A DNA stretch of 64,000 bases from Triatoma infestans (GCA_011037195.1 JAAEAF010014409.1:86277-150276), one strand, 5' to 3'; positions 10,961 to 22,168 are shown, counted from the stretch's first letter. Made by a program: numbers and translations. The notes: generated by a model not told the origin, from the letters alone.

Positions 10961-11051
10961 ATCTGGTATTTTATCCGTCGTAGCATGCATATTGATTTTG
11001 TTCCTGACCGCTTTCGGAAATTTCATCCATCGTCAGAGCAAATTCACCAAG
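10961..11051 (-). mobile_element. Left arm of a foldback element carrying an outward hammerhead-like motif
   Basis: These 91 bp are an inverted repeat of 16606-16693 with only scattered mismatches; between the arms lie about 50 bp of spacer plus the BEL/Pao element. On the minus strand the arm contains CTGACGA (11030-11036), a short hairpin, GAAA (11012-11015) and GCGGTC ending at 11006, i.e. all three hammerhead core boxes. The original element was about 225 bp before BEL inserted. Its design matches the foldbacks at 41525-41722 and 61485-61746. Confidence 0.7.
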
Positions 11052-11103
11052 TTCGTGTAGAGAGTTCACTTCAACATAATGTTTCTGGTACACTCACACT
11101 TGT

Positions 11104-11363
11104 TGTTAGGATTTATGCCATAAATAATATAGCAAGCAGTATCCTTAGAATTGTAGTTCCAGAAGAAAAATGCAACCTTGTTTATTTCAATCACCATACA
11201 CAGACCTTTCTTCTTTCACATTAATACTCTACAGAATTTCCTTTCGTAGTGTCAAAAAAAATGTATTACAAAAAGTTCCCTACTAAAGCACACTCTCTAA
11301 CGTGCAAACTGGTATTAAACTGAACCTTTGATAAACACCGACATCTAAATAAAAACCTTAACA
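11104..11363 (-). repeat. BEL/Pao 3' LTR
   Basis: This 260-bp LTR begins TGTTAGG after the CTTGT duplication and ends CCTTAACA next to the polypurine tract. It differs from its partner at 16333-16605 by several indels, including a missing short segment before GCGCACTCTC. Confidence 0.92.
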
Positions 11364-11377
11364 TCCCCCCCTCCTTG
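11364..11377 (-). promoter_or_regulatory. BEL/Pao polypurine tract
   Basis: On the minus strand the sequence just inside the 3' LTR reads AAGGAGGGGGGGA. This is the primer for plus-strand DNA synthesis, in the expected place for an element transcribed from the minus strand. Confidence 0.75.
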
Positions 11378-11570
11378 AAAGCCAGCTTTCAACAATTACT
11401 GAAGATGCATACATATGACGAAGACAAATTTCTAATAAAAGCCCCATCCAAGTTTAACAAAAACTCTAATATATCCATCCTGTCTTAACCTGCCAAATTA
11501 TAATCTATGTATAAACCATAAAAGTACAAAACAATAATTAATTATAACAAAATTTAATATAATTAAAACA

Positions 11571-11881
11571 TCACTGTCCAATAAATGATTCTTCTTCCCT
11601 AAGTAGAGGCGCCAAATTCACTACGGATCTCGAATGTTGCCCATTAGTAAAACGTATAGTGACCACCCTGACCACTTTGTCCTGTCCTGGATGAATATCG
11701 GCGATCCTAGCCAACCTCCAATGCAAGGGACTAATGCTGTCTTCCTTGACAATACTAGATCGCCCACCTTGAAATTTGGCGATGATGTAAACCACTTATT
11801 CTTCTGCTGAAGTAGTGGGAGATATACTCGATACTCTATCTGTTCCAAAAGAAGTGCTGTATTTTTTCTTCTAGTTTCCAA
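11571..11881 (-). pseudogene. BEL/Pao polyprotein, C-terminal domain after integrase
   Basis: Two overlapping frames together give LLEQIEYRVYLPLLQQKNKW, then FKVGDLVLS and PLHWRLARIADIHPGQDK, then VVRVVTIRFTNGQ. This is the hallmark C-terminal domain that follows the integrase core in BEL/Pao elements. A frameshift separates the halves, so no continuous protein is made. Confidence 0.85.
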
Positions 11882-12110
11882 CGCTTCAATCGATTAGCTG
11901 CAACATCTAGTAGATTAGGCTCCTGCGGGATGACTTCCGACTAAAAAATGGTCAGGAGTAAGGGCTGAAAAATCGTTAGGATCTGAGGATAAGGGAGTGA
12001 GGGGTCTGGAATTTAAACAGGATTCTATTTGAACTATTACGGTGTGCATCTCCTCCCAATCGAGCGAGGCACCTCCACTACCTGAGCTAAGTGAAACTTG
12101 GTTTTCTTAA

Positions 12111-12666
12111 CTACGGTTTTCCGTAATCCCCAAAAATATGGAGCGCTAGGTGGAATGACCTCCATTCAATTCCTTCTTTAAAACCTAGTTGCTCTAACAA
12201 CTCACTATTTGAAACTAGTTTGCTCAATTCCTTTTGAGCACCCACAAAGTTTGTCCCATTATCGGAGTAGATAACTTTAGGTATACCTCTTCTACCAAAA
12301 AATCTTTTAAGTGCCGCCATTAAGGCATCCGTACTCAAAGCCGTAACTAGTTCCAAATGTACTGCCTTGGTAGCAAAACAAGCAAAGACAGCTACGTATA
12401 CCTTCATTTTGGTCAACTTCCGTATTCCTCATTTATTAAAAATGGACCACAAAAATCTACTCCTGTTATGTTGAATGCTCGTCCTGGTATAAGCCTCTCC
12501 TTTGGCAAGTCTGCCAATATAGTACTTCGAAAATTAGGTTTGGCTCGAGTACAGACCCCACATTCTCTGCTATAACCTTTGCCCTTATAGGCCAATATTG
12601 ACATCTTACAATGGCTATTAATGTTTGTTTCCACACACGAGCATTTTGTTTACGAAGTTCTCTCAT
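12111..12666 (-). pseudogene. BEL/Pao integrase
   Basis: The 12413-12666 frames hold the zinc-binding N-terminal part (QYWPIRAK, then CGVCTRAKPNF) and GVDFCGPF, which carries the first catalytic Asp. The 12111-12416 frame holds KVYVAVFACFATKAVHLE and VIYSDNGTNFVGA, with the second catalytic Asp. The region around the third catalytic residue is disrupted. In the source element this enzyme would join the cDNA to host DNA; here several frameshifts inactivate it. Confidence 0.88.
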
Positions 12667-12855
12667 AATTATTTTATTAATATGATGTTTGGCAGTAACA
12701 GGATCGGATTTTTATTATCCGTCGATAAGTGTTCCGCCCTATTCAATCTACCTCCGACTCTCATAAGGCCATCCTCATCTAAAACACCTGATTCCTTCAA
12801 TTTATTCCCCTTGTGCAAGGTTCATTTTCTTCTACTCAAAGAAAAATAATCGTTA

Positions 12856-13629
12856 TTAAATTCCTGTCTTCAGAACCTGAATTATTTTGTAGCGAGCCCT
12901 CTTAATTTCCGTTGACTGAAGTTCTTTCAGATTTCTCTCTGACAACGGTCTTCGAGAGTTATATACGAACCTTAAACTATACGCAACTATTCTTAAAAGT
13001 TTATGCCAGGATGAATATCTTTCTAACAATTCATTATTCCTCTCAGTAAGTAATAAAGAGTACATTATCTTCTTTTTTTCTGGAAATTCTCCCAAAATTC
13101 TAAATGTCTGAGCACACCAGTATGTCAATGTCCCAAACAAATCAGTTGGTCCCTTCCACCGCCAAATACCTCTAGAAATTATATCGGCAGGATTTAATTT
13201 GGAAGGTGCATGGTGCCAATTATTTACATACGTTAATTCTTGTATTGCCTGCACTCGGTTTGCCACAAACATTTTCCACTGTCGGGAATGCCCATTCAAC
13301 CAATTTGGTACTATTTTTGAATCCGTCCAGTAGTAAACAGTAACTTCTCTTTCTACTAATTTAATAATTTTGTTCATAAGTCTAGACAACATTAACGCTC
13401 CCGATAATTCTAAACGCGGCAGCGTAGTAGCTTGCAGAGGCGCTACTCTCCCCTTTGCACAAAGCAGTCTCCCCGACCGGCTATTTTTCTCGTCTAGAAC
13501 ACAAATATATATGCAGCAGCCATACGCCTTTTTACTCGCATCACTAAAACCGTGCAACTCCATTGTTCCCTTCCAAACATAATCCAATATTGCACGCCGT
13601 GCTATTTCAAAGTTGTTTAACAATTTCAC
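12856..13629 (-). pseudogene. BEL/Pao RNase H region of the polyprotein
   Basis: This 257-codon frame begins at the RT thumb (LNNFEIARRAILDYVWKG) and contains ELHGFSDASKKAYG, an Asp of the RNase H-like site, then LPRLELSGALM and VYYWTDSKIV, then NWHHAPSKLNPADIISRG. This order is typical of BEL/Pao. It is the longest surviving frame of the element. Confidence 0.88.
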
Positions 13630-13701
13630 GTCTTCTTTAAATTTTAGCCACTTCCTTTTAAGTTACGCAACTATCATTTCGTCCCATTCAATTCCCAATA
13701 G

Positions 13702-14384
13702 CTACAATTTTTGAAAGAACATTTTACCCCTTATGACAACCGGCGTTAACAAACTCAATGGATCCCATAATGCTTTGACATCTGAAAGTATGGTTCCTTT
13801 AATGACATTACCACCTTCCCAGTTGCGAATGGTTACAACTAAATTATCGGAAGATGGATTCAAAAGCAGCCCCAATGTTTTTACTGCACCTTCTTCACTT
13901 AGATCAACACAATACTGTTCTTTTGAATCGTATCCAAAATCGCTTAATAATTCCTTATTGTTAGAAACCATTTCCGTAAATTGAATCCTCTTTCTTTTAA
14001 TTACTCCTCTATGCGAGTTTTTATACGAACTAAATCATGATAATCATTCGAACCTGTTATTAAATTGTCCATATAAAATTGAGAGTTTGTAATGCGGGCA
14101 ATTCTAGGCTCCTCTTTCTCTACTCTTTGTGCTATTTCCCTTAAGCACGGCATGGGGCCAAATACCAAGCGGGCCTGTTCCGTAAGTTACCGTTTTTAAA
14201 CGGAAGTGTTCCAATTTTTTATCAGGAGAGTCTCGCCACAATATTCTTTGTAAATCCGTTTGCGAGGAATCCGCCCAGATTTCCTGAACACCTTAGCTAT
14301 ATCAGCGGTGAGTCCATATTTAGGAATTCGAAAACCTAAGAGTAAAGTGCATATATCATTTTGCAAGTTTGGTCCCGTAGCCAA
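13702..14384 (-). pseudogene. BEL/Pao reverse transcriptase
   Basis: The upstream frame (14196-14384) has FRIPKYGLTADIAKVF, the first catalytic motif region with TADI. QFYMDNLITGSN near 14050-14070 is the catalytic YMDN box, the BEL/Pao equivalent of YMDD. The 13702-13971 frame gives VKTLGLLLNP and LSDVKALWDPLSLLTPV, the palm end and thumb. At least two frameshifts break the domain. Confidence 0.87.
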
Positions 14385-14669
14385 AATATCATTTAGAGCA
14401 AATTCAATGTTATATTTAAATTGGGCTTCAAATACTACCCTAGCTTATCTACAATTTTTTAGATATTAAATTAATTAATTAAACCCACTATCTAAAATAA
14501 AGCGACCAGGACACTGGTTACATGAAGAGCTCTTTACTTTACCACGGTTGCCAATAAAATGAATTCTGATTTAATAACAATTAACTGTTCAGAAGCAACA
14601 TAGCAGCTTGGATTCGATGAATCCGCGACTGAGTTGCTATTTCCCATTTCGCCTTCTTTTTCTAATTTA

Positions 14670-15035
14670 TCACCTCACCGTTTGCCTCCTTTCTTTCTGT
14701 TTCCAGTTCCTTTTAAATGCTGCTTGAAGAACACCTTTACAGTGATAACATACCCTAAATTGACACTGGGCTACTGAATGACCGTGAGAAAGACACAACC
14801 AACATAAATGTTTATTTTTTACGATAATCCGCCTATAGTTTATTGTTGAATTTAAAAAAAGTTTGCATTTAAACTCTTTATGATCAACTTTGTCGCAAAT
14901 ACTGCAGTGTTGTGAAGTATTAGTTAGATAAACCGATTTTCTTTTTTCAATCACACGCCGCCTTTTATTGCCCGCCTTTAATTCTAAAGCCTCCAAGTAG
15001 TTGCATCTTTGTTCTATAAACGTAGTAAGTTCCAT
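14670..15035 (-). pseudogene. BEL/Pao Gag zinc-knuckle region
   Basis: The frame contains an ELTTFIEQRCNYLEAL helix, a basic stretch GNKRRRVIEKRK, and Cys/His knuckles CSICDKVDHKEFKC, CWLCLSHGHSVAQC and the start of a third, CYHCKG. These knuckles bind RNA in Gag. A stop interrupts the protein after the third knuckle. Confidence 0.85.
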
Positions 15036-15144
15036 ATATCCCGATATTTCCGCTTCCCACGCCTCTAACGTTTTGTTATCTAATTTTGATGTTAATAAAA
15101 ATACTAAAAACGGATCACTGTGATCTATGTCAATATTTAACTTT

Positions 15145-15650
15145 TTGAGGGCATTAAGATTTTTAATGAATAAATTGAATAAATCCCGAAGGCTCTCTGC
15201 AGACGGCGTTTCTAATACCGATGCGCTAAATATGTTAGCAAATGGGTCTCAATTAGTATTCTATTGTTACTATACCTATCCTCTAGAGCCTTCCACGCGA
15301 ATTGATAATTTCATTAGAAATATCGACATTCGCAATGCATTTAGCCGCTTCACCTTCTAGAAAAGTAATTAAATAGTGAAATTTCTGAATATCCGGTTTG
15401 AGGGCATTAAGATTTTTAATGAATAAATTGAATAAATCCCGAAGGCTCTCTGCAGACGGCGTTTCTAATACCGATGCGCTAAATATGTTAGCAAATGGGT
15501 CTCAATTAGTATTCTATTGTTACTATACCTATCCTCTAGAGCCTTCCACGCGAATTGATAATTTCATTAGAAATATCGACATTCGCAATGCATTTAGCCG
15601 CTTCACCTTCTAGAAAAGTAATTAAATAGTGAAATTTCTGAATATCCGGT
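15145..15650 (-). repeat. 253-bp tandem duplication within BEL gag
   Basis: Positions 15145-15397 and 15398-15650 are essentially identical head-to-tail copies starting TTGAGGGCATTAAG and ending GAATATCCGGT. The identity of the copies contrasts with the diverged LTRs of the same element, so the duplication is younger than the insertion, or it is an assembly artefact. Confidence 0.9.
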
Positions 15651-15775
15651 AAATCATCACTATCATGAATTACGGATTTGAACGTTTCGTAGAATTTCAA
15701 CCATTTTTCTAAGCCCCTTAAACCGTTCTATTTCTATTTTGGGCAATCCAAAATTCGCACTATTGAATTTCGATT

Positions 15776-16075
15776 TTACTTTATTTTCTTGACGGAAGTC
15801 AAGCTCATATTTTCCCTACTTCCTACACCTAGTAATCCCTCTAATAAGACCTTTGTTTCGAAGTATCTTTCTTCGAATTCTTCAAAATCTGTTTCCTCTA
15901 TTTGAATTTCTTTTTCATCTTCTAACATTACAATAATTTGCCCCTGAATGGCCCGATAGCCATTGAATAAATCCTTTAACATTTCCCATTTTGAAATAAA
16001 TTTATATTTATTTAACTCCGTTAGTTGATTTTTCTTAACATAATTTTCTACCCGAGTTAACGAACCTTTAACCAA
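15776..16075 (-). pseudogene. BEL/Pao Gag N-terminal part
   Basis: The frame reads VKGSLTRVENYVKKN, then WEMLKDLFNGYRAIQGQI and EETDFEEFEERYFETKVLLE. This resembles the helical N-terminal Gag region that precedes the knuckles in BEL/Pao elements ('F...Y'-rich with an acidic helix). It lies just inside the 5' LTR, as expected. The annotated start is only the frame edge. Confidence 0.75.
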
Positions 16076-16314
16076 GCCACGTTTTCTTTTTAATTACTTT
16101 ATTTATCCTTCGTTAGCCATGCCCGTTAACCAGAAGAATTACACACGAATAAAGTGATAAAGAAGTAAAGGACAGTACCTGGAATTTCCCTGCCACACCT
16201 GACCTCCGTTGTAGGTGTCCGTAACCAGGAAACCAATTGTTGAGTCCCGATGACCTCAACGCCATGGTAACTGTCGAAATCCAAAAGTCCGTTTTTCCTT
16301 ATAAATTCTTCTGT

Positions 16315-16330
16315 CCCACCAAGGGTACCA
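16315..16330 (-). promoter_or_regulatory. BEL/Pao candidate primer-binding site
   Basis: On the minus strand the sequence two bases inside the 5' LTR reads TGGTACCCTTGGTGGG. The TGG start and the position fit a tRNA primer site. I do not assign the tRNA. Confidence 0.5.
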
Positions 16331-16332
16331 AA

Positions 16333-16605
16333 TGTTAGGATTTATGCTGATAAATAATAATAATTTAGCAAGCAGTATCCTTAGAATTGTAGTTCCAGAA
16401 GAAAAATAAAACCTTGTTTATTTCAATCACCATATACAGACCTTTCTTCTCTCACATTTATACTCTACAGAATTTCCTTTCGTACTGCCAAAAAAAATGT
16501 TTACAAAAAGTTCCCTACTAATGCTACTAGCGCACTCTCAAACGTGCAACATTGGTATTAAACTGAATCTTTGATAAACACCGACATCAAAATAAAACCT
16601 TAACA
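16333..16605 (-). repeat. BEL/Pao 5' LTR
   Basis: This 273-bp LTR is the partner of 11104-11363, with the same TGTTAGG and CCTTAACA ends, followed by the CTTGT duplication at 16606-16610. Confidence 0.92.
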
Positions 16606-16693
16606 CTTGTGAATTTGCTCTGTTGATGGATGAAAATACGAAACCAATCAGGAACAAATTAATATGCATGCTATGATGGATAAAATACCAGAT
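16606..16693 (+). mobile_element. Right arm of the foldback element split by BEL
   Basis: This is the inverted counterpart of 10961-11051. The plus strand carries CTGTTGA (16620-16626), a short hairpin, GAAA (16640-16643) and CCAATC, a hammerhead-like core with two decayed boxes, pointing outward. Both arms end in CTGGTATTTTATCC when read from the outside. Confidence 0.68.
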
Positions 16694-18043
16694 ACTAAAA
16701 CATAGTATAATATTTCGGTAAAACAATCTTAAAATAAGTAAAATTCTGTTCATTCTTCTATTATAAAAATAATTCTTAATTATAATATTTTATGAATTTC
16801 ATAGATTAACCATTGTGCATCAATCATTGTGCAACAGGCAATACTTGTTTTCTACCTATGCAGACCATAATAAATGTACCTATAGTCTTCATATTATATT
16901 ATTAAACAAACGAAATCAATAAATTAATATAATATCATGAAATAAGCAGTTAAAACCATGATATCATGGATCATGAAAATCATGAATAGGTAGTTAAAAG
17001 ATGTTTTCTGGAACATTTTTTAATTTTTATTGTCAAAGTAATAAAGTTGTGCAATAAGTCGGATTCTTACAAAGAAAAAATAAAACAACAGTAAATTATA
17101 TTGTGAATAAAAAAAGAACAAGTATTGTTATTTATAGTAATAATAAAAAGTAAAAATGAATTACTCTTTTCAATGCAAATTAAAGAATTACTAATCTTAA
17201 TGAATTGTCACGCACACAACTAAGAGGAATGGAAAAAAAAGAAAGAAAAATATTAGAAATACCTATAATCTAAAATATAACTGAATACTTACTCAAAGTA
17301 TAATAATATGATTATAATATAATATTCTTCATATCAAAAATAATTAAATATACACAAAAATACTTAAAACTACCAAACACTGTGGCTGAACATCTTAACT
17401 GAATTAGTCTTATTTGTATTAAATGAATTATATATACACACATACATATCTCAGTATTTGAATATTTAATTGGGGTATTACTTTGGAAATATTTAAAAGA
17501 TGTGTACAAAAAGAATTTAATTTGTCAGTTATATTTTTAATGTTAAAATATATTCAATACGTTCATCATTATTCGCATTGGGCAAAGTTATACTAAAAGT
17601 AGTTTTATGTTTGTCAAATTAGCAAAGTATTCCAGTAACAAATGTTCTAATGGATTTATTACAATGACTTGACGAATTGGGTAATTTTCATTTAAGTAAA
17701 AACTAGAGATGAATCTTTAAAAAATAATTTTACAGAATTACTGCTGGCGAATCTCAATTGGCTTACTGCTCTATTTATCTAGTTGAAAAAAAATGTAAAT
17801 ACGTTTGTGATTAATAATAATTATAATTTATTAATTTCTGTAAATACGAATAAATTTACGAATTAAGTTAAATACCCGATTTATATCTTAATTGTGTAGA
17901 TTATTTTTCAATTTTCCTATATTTTGTTGTTATTTAAAGCAAATTCTTTATCCACCGTTTGGAAAAAATTGAGATCTCCCAATTGTTCCCCCCAAATTCT
18001 AACGATTGTTACCCAATTGTATACATTGTTATGTCGGTTATTA
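16694..18043. other. AT-rich spacer, no gene recognised
   Basis: This is very AT-rich sequence between the BEL and gypsy elements. No domain-bearing frame or clear repeat was seen. Confidence 0.5.
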
Positions 18044-18047
18044 TCAT

Positions 18048-18127
18048 TGTAGCCGTGGCAACACTGGGTTAAAAGAGAGGAGGTTACAGTTTTCTCGGTA
18101 AGTGGATATAGACGCTATCTTGTTATA
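18048..18127 (+). repeat. Gypsy 5' LTR, 80 bp
   Basis: It begins TGTAGCCGTGG and ends TCTTGTTATA. It matches the 3' LTR except for one C/G difference at the seventh base. Eighty base pairs is very short for an LTR. Confidence 0.93.
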
Positions 18128-18128
18128 T

Positions 18129-18139
18129 TGGTGACCCCG
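18129..18139 (+). promoter_or_regulatory. Primer-binding site complementary to tRNA-Trp
   Basis: TGGTGACCCCG follows the LTR after one base. It is complementary to the 3' end of tRNA-Trp (CGGGGUCACCA), the same primer used by Rous sarcoma virus and by CsRn1-clade elements. Confidence 0.8.
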
Positions 18140-18221
18140 TAAATAAGTTTTATTACTTCTATTTTACCATATTTGGTGTCGGAATATATTATTTTTATCA
18201 TCTCATTACCCGGTGTCGAAT

Positions 18222-19058
18222 ATGTCATATTCAAACAAGGGCGAACTTTCAATTAAGAGCGAAGAAAATGTGGCCGTCTCCAGAGTTGCGGTTAAACTAC
18301 CACCATTTTGGAGGCAAAGACCAGCATTGTGGTTTCGTCAAGTGGAGGCCAATTTTTTTACAGCAGGCGTGATGCAGGAGGTAACAAAATATAATTATGT
18401 AATTGCCGCCTTAGACCCTGACGCCATTGAACAAGTATCAGACATACTACAAAGTGAACCCTCTACTGATGCGTACACTGTTCTCAAGAATGCACTTATA
18501 AAGCGTTTTTCTGATACCCCAGATAAAAAATTGCGCACCCTCCTCACTGACGCGCACCTTGGTGATAAGAAACCGTCTCAACTACTACGACCAATGACGG
18601 ATTTAGCCCAAGGGGCACTTTCAGAAGAGGCACTAAAAAGTTTATGGCTGCAGCGGCTGCCCCCCAATGCTCAGGCTATTTTGTCTGTAAGCAATGAAAG
18701 CCTGCCCCAGCTAGCACAATTAGCCGACCGCGTGTTAGAAGTTACTTCGGCACCCAACATTTACAATATCAGCCAGGAAAACCCCTCAGCAACAACTGCA
18801 CTTGACAACATTAAACAGCAACTGGAAGAACTACATGTCACCGTAGCCGCATTGACTAAAAAGGTAGATAGCGCGAACACATCATCGAGTGGCATGGATC
18901 ACACTCCTCGAACCCGCCTACGATCCGACTCTCGTTCTAGAGTACCCAGCCTGTGCTGGTACCACTGGCGTTTTGGCGACGCTGCGCGAAAATGCATAGA
19001 ACCCTGTACGTACAACAATAAGACACCTCCACAGGTAAACTCAAGCACCCATCGTTGA
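18222..19058 (+). CDS. gag: Gypsy-element Gag
   Basis: This codes for a capsid/nucleocapsid protein of about 278 residues, starting at the ATG at 18222 (MSYSNKGELS). The N-terminal half holds LPPFWRQRPALWFRQVEANF and KYNYVIAALDPDAIEQVSDI, the conserved arthropod gypsy Gag region. The C-terminus has a CWYHWRFGDAARKC-IEPC box, a CHCC-type knuckle. The stop is TGA at 19056-19058. The pol frame is open from 19022, so gag and pol overlap by 37 nt in the -1 frame, implying -1 frameshifting. I see no perfect slippery heptamer in the overlap. Confidence 0.9.
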   Translation: MSYSNKGELSIKSEENVAVSRVAVKLPPFWRQRPALWFRQVEANFFTAGVMQEVTKYNYVIAALDPDAIEQVSDILQSEPSTDAYTVLKNALIKRFSDTPDKKLRTLLTDAHLGDKKPSQLLRPMTDLAQGALSEEALKSLWLQRLPPNAQAILSVSNESLPQLAQLADRVLEVTSAPNIYNISQENPSATTALDNIKQQLEELHVTVAALTKKVDSANTSSSGMDHTPRTRLRSDSRSRVPSLCWYHWRFGDAARKCIEPCTYNNKTPPQVNSSTHR

Positions 19059-19212
19059 AGGCGGTAAACGATGGGCATAAACATAATCGCCAACCATGTT
19101 TGTATGTTAAGGACCACAAGCTAGGAGTAAATTTTTTGGTGGACACTGGTGCAGCGGTCTCCGTGCTGCCACCAACGCCGGCTGAACGCCGACGCGTGGA
19201 CACCAACGCTTG
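19022..19212 (+). pseudogene. pol: Gypsy-element protease (start of pol)
   Basis: The frame reads KLGVNFLVDTGAAVSVLP, with the DTGA active-site triad of a retroviral-type aspartic protease. A frameshift near 19205-19212 breaks the chain, and the protein continues in the next frame with [12 protein letters not shown]. Confidence 0.88.
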
Positions 19213-19960
19213 TACTCCGCAACTGGTTCACCCATAACGACATTCGGCACGCGTTTGGTGGCTGTTAATTTAGGCTTACGGAGGGATATGACCTGGGTAT
19301 TTGTGGTGGCTGATGTTACATCTCCAATCTTAGGCGCGGACTTTATAGAAGCATTCGGTCTCATAGTTGATCTTAAAAAACGGTGCCTGATAGATGGAAC
19401 AACCAGGCTAAATACAAAAGGCACAATTGCTCGCCTACCGGCAATAGGATCTATATGCGCTGTTCCACCCAACTGCAAGTACAGCGACATATTGCGTCAA
19501 TACCCCAACCTCTTTAATGAAACGCGAAATGTTCCGATAGAAGAATCACCTGTTGCCCACGTCATTGAAACCCATGGACCACCGGTTTTTGCAAAACCAC
19601 GCCGCCTACCACCTGATAAGTTAATGGCTGCGCGCACAGAATTCCAACTCCTCTGTAATCTCGGAATCTGCCGGCCATCAAGCAGTTCTTGGGCATCACC
19701 GCTTCATATGGTCAAAAAAAAGGATGGCAATTGGCGACCGTGTGGGGATTATCGCGCCCTGAACTCGGTGACTGTACCCGATCGTTACCCTATCCCACAT
19801 CTTTCAGATTTTCACAATGAACTAAATGGCACACGTTTTTTTTCAAAAGTGGATCTCGTTAGAGCATACCACAACCTCCCGGTAGAGAAGGATGACATCC
19901 CCAAAACGGCCATTGTCACACCTTTTGGGCTTTTCGAATTTTTGCGTTTGCTGCTCAAAC
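19210..19960 (+). pseudogene. pol: Gypsy-element pol: protease end and RT fingers/palm
   Basis: The frame continues the protease ([14 protein letters not shown]). It then enters RT with [54 protein letters not shown] and [16 protein letters not shown], which has the first catalytic Asp, then [14 protein letters not shown]. Directly after FEFLR about 20 nt are missing (near 19950): the conserved stretch between FEFLR and AAQTFQRF is absent and the frame changes. The loss hits a core RT segment. Confidence 0.9.
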
Positions 19961-22166
19961 CTTTCAGCGGTTTATGCACTCAGCTTTAAGGGACTTGCCC
20001 TTCGCCTTTTGCTACATAGATGATATACTGGTAGCGTCAAAAGATGAAGAATCCCACCGGACCCACCTTCACGCTCTTATGCAAGTGTTGAATAAATTTG
20101 GGCTTAAGGTAAATATTTCCAAATCAGTTTTCGGCGCTAAGAAAATAGATTTTCTGGGATATAGTGTATCGGCGGAAGGAATTCGCCCTATGGCCGAGCG
20201 AGTAGCTGCCGTTAAGAATTTTCCTTTACCCAAGACGGTACAAGAACTTCGACGCTTCCTGGGGCTGGTAAATTTTTATCGTCGGTGCCTACCCAAAACC
20301 GTAGAAGTTCAAAATTTGTTATTTGGGTTGATTCCAGGCAACGTCAAAAGAGATAACCGGGAAATAAGGTGGACCGAAGAGACGAGAAAAGCCTTTCACG
20401 CATTAAAATCAGCATTAGAGAATGCAACACTTCTCGCGCACCCACATCCGGATGAGCAAATATTTCTTACAGTAGATGCATCACAGACAGCCATTGGTGC
20501 GGCTTTACAACAAAAACAAGGGACACGTACTGTACCCTTGGGTTTTTTTTCCAAATCACTTAGTCCTACACAACGGAAATACTCGACATATGATAGAGAG
20601 TTACTAGCAGCCTATGAAGCGGTAAAATACTTTCGCTCAATGTTAGAAGGCCGGGAATTCACAATCTTCACGGACCAGAAACCATTAGTAAACGCTTTTC
20701 TCCAACACCCAGACAGAGCTTCGCCTCGACAGTTGCGACATCTCGACTTCATAGCTCAATTTACAACAGATATCAGATACGTGCCAGGAGGTGAAAATAC
20801 AGCAGAGGATGCGCTCTCACGCATCGCAGCCATATCGTTGTCTGATACCGAATTCTTCAAAGAAGTCGCAGCAGCTCAAGAATCAGATCAAGAACTTCAG
20901 CAACTTGTCACCAGCGATAACAATTCATTGGACCTACAGCAGGTACCCTTGTGTGGCACACCACTCCAAATTTGGTGCGATAAATCAACAGGTAGCGACC
21001 GGCCTTATCTGCCTGCAGTTTTTCGTAAAGAAGTGTTTCAACGCCTTCACGGACAAGCACACCCAGGCATCAGATCTACCGTAAGGCTAGTCACCCGTAA
21101 ATTCGTGTGGCCGTCGATGCAAGCCGATGTTCGTTTATGGACAAAAGGTTGCCTAGCCTGTCAGCGCAGCAAAATAATACGACATAACAGCACACCAATA
21201 GGAAAGTTCCTAACCCCCAGTGACAGATTCTCGCATATTCATATCGATCTCGTAGGACCTCTCACGCCATCCTTAGGCAATCGGTACCTGCTAACCATCG
21301 TGGACAGATACACAAGGTGGTTAGAAGCAATACCGCTTCAGGACATAGCTGCAGCAACCGTCGCAGAAGCATTTTTCCGTGAATGGATCTCAAGATTTGG
21401 AAGTCCTTCCGTAATCACTTCAGATCAGGGGAGGCAATTCGAAGCCGAGCTTTTTTCTGAATTAGCCCGACTTTTTGGTTTCCGACGGCAGAGGACAACG
21501 CCCTACCATCCACAGTCCAACGGGATGGTTGAACGTTTTCACCGCACTCTGAAGACTGCATTAACAGCGGCACTGGGTAATTCCTCGCATTGGGGCCAAG
21601 CGCTACCAGCTACGCTTTTGGGGCTCCGTACTATGGTTCGAGAGGATTTGGGAGCGGCACCATGTGAGTTAGTATACGGGCAAACTCTACGGCTTCCTGG
21701 GGAATTTTTCACTGAGACCTCGGTTACTCCGCAATCTGACCTCATCACCAAACTCCGTAACTGCTTCAAGGACATGCGACCAGTTCCGCCTCGTCTAGCC
21801 AACAGACGCAGTTGCTTCGTAGACAAGGGTTTGTCCTCAGTTACACATGTTTTTCTGCGTGTCGACGCGGTTCGGCCACCTCTGGCACCACCTTATGAAG
21901 GCCCTTATCGCATCATCAAGAAGTCTGACAAAACATTCACACTGGATGTTCGAGGCGAGCGCGTAATGGTCTCAGTAGACAGGCTAAAGGCTTGTCATAG
22001 TCTCCCTGATGATTTCCCGCTAGCAACTGACATGGCAAATCAAGACAACCTACCAGCTACAACACCGGCGCCAACGCTTTCAACTTCACCTCCGACTGCA
22101 GCAACACCAGCACAAACTACCCGCTCGGGGCGCAGAGTTCACTTCCCTTCCAAGTATCTATCTTGA
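19961..22166 (+). CDS. pol: Gypsy-element pol: RT end, RNase H and integrase
   Basis: This long open frame of about 730 codons holds the RT catalytic box [11 protein letters not shown] at its start. RNase H follows ([41 protein letters not shown]). The integrase has the zinc domain ([10 protein letters not shown], then CLACQRSK), the catalytic core Asp in HIDLVGPL, Asp in [14 protein letters not shown] and Glu in [17 protein letters not shown], then a GPY/F-type end, [14 protein letters not shown] Pro/Thr-rich tail ([14 protein letters not shown]) ends at TGA 22164-22166. The frame is intact in this part; the lesions lie upstream. Confidence 0.93.
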
Positions 22167-22168
22167 AT

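Larger units (their letters stand above)
11104..16605 (-). mobile_element. BEL/Pao LTR retrotransposon, degenerate
   Basis: This 5.5-kb element is flanked by a 5-bp duplication CTTGT (11099-11103 and 16606-16610) and bounded by LTRs of 260 and 273 bp that begin TGTTAGG and end CCTTAACA on the plus strand. Coding pieces on the minus strand occur in the order Gag, zinc knuckles, RT, RNase H, integrase and a C-terminal domain, all broken by stops and frameshifts. BEL/Pao identity rests on the YMDN RT box (about 14050-14070, QFYMDNLITGSN), the TADIAKVF RT motif, the integrase type and the C-terminal HPGQDKVVRVVTIR motif. LTR divergence (several indels and substitutions) shows an old insertion. 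Confidence 0.93.

Noticed and set aside
19022..19058. Perfect slippery heptamer for the gag-pol -1 shift
   Set aside because: The overlap holds only an imperfect GGTAAAC; no X XXY YYZ heptamer is present, so the shift site is unresolved.
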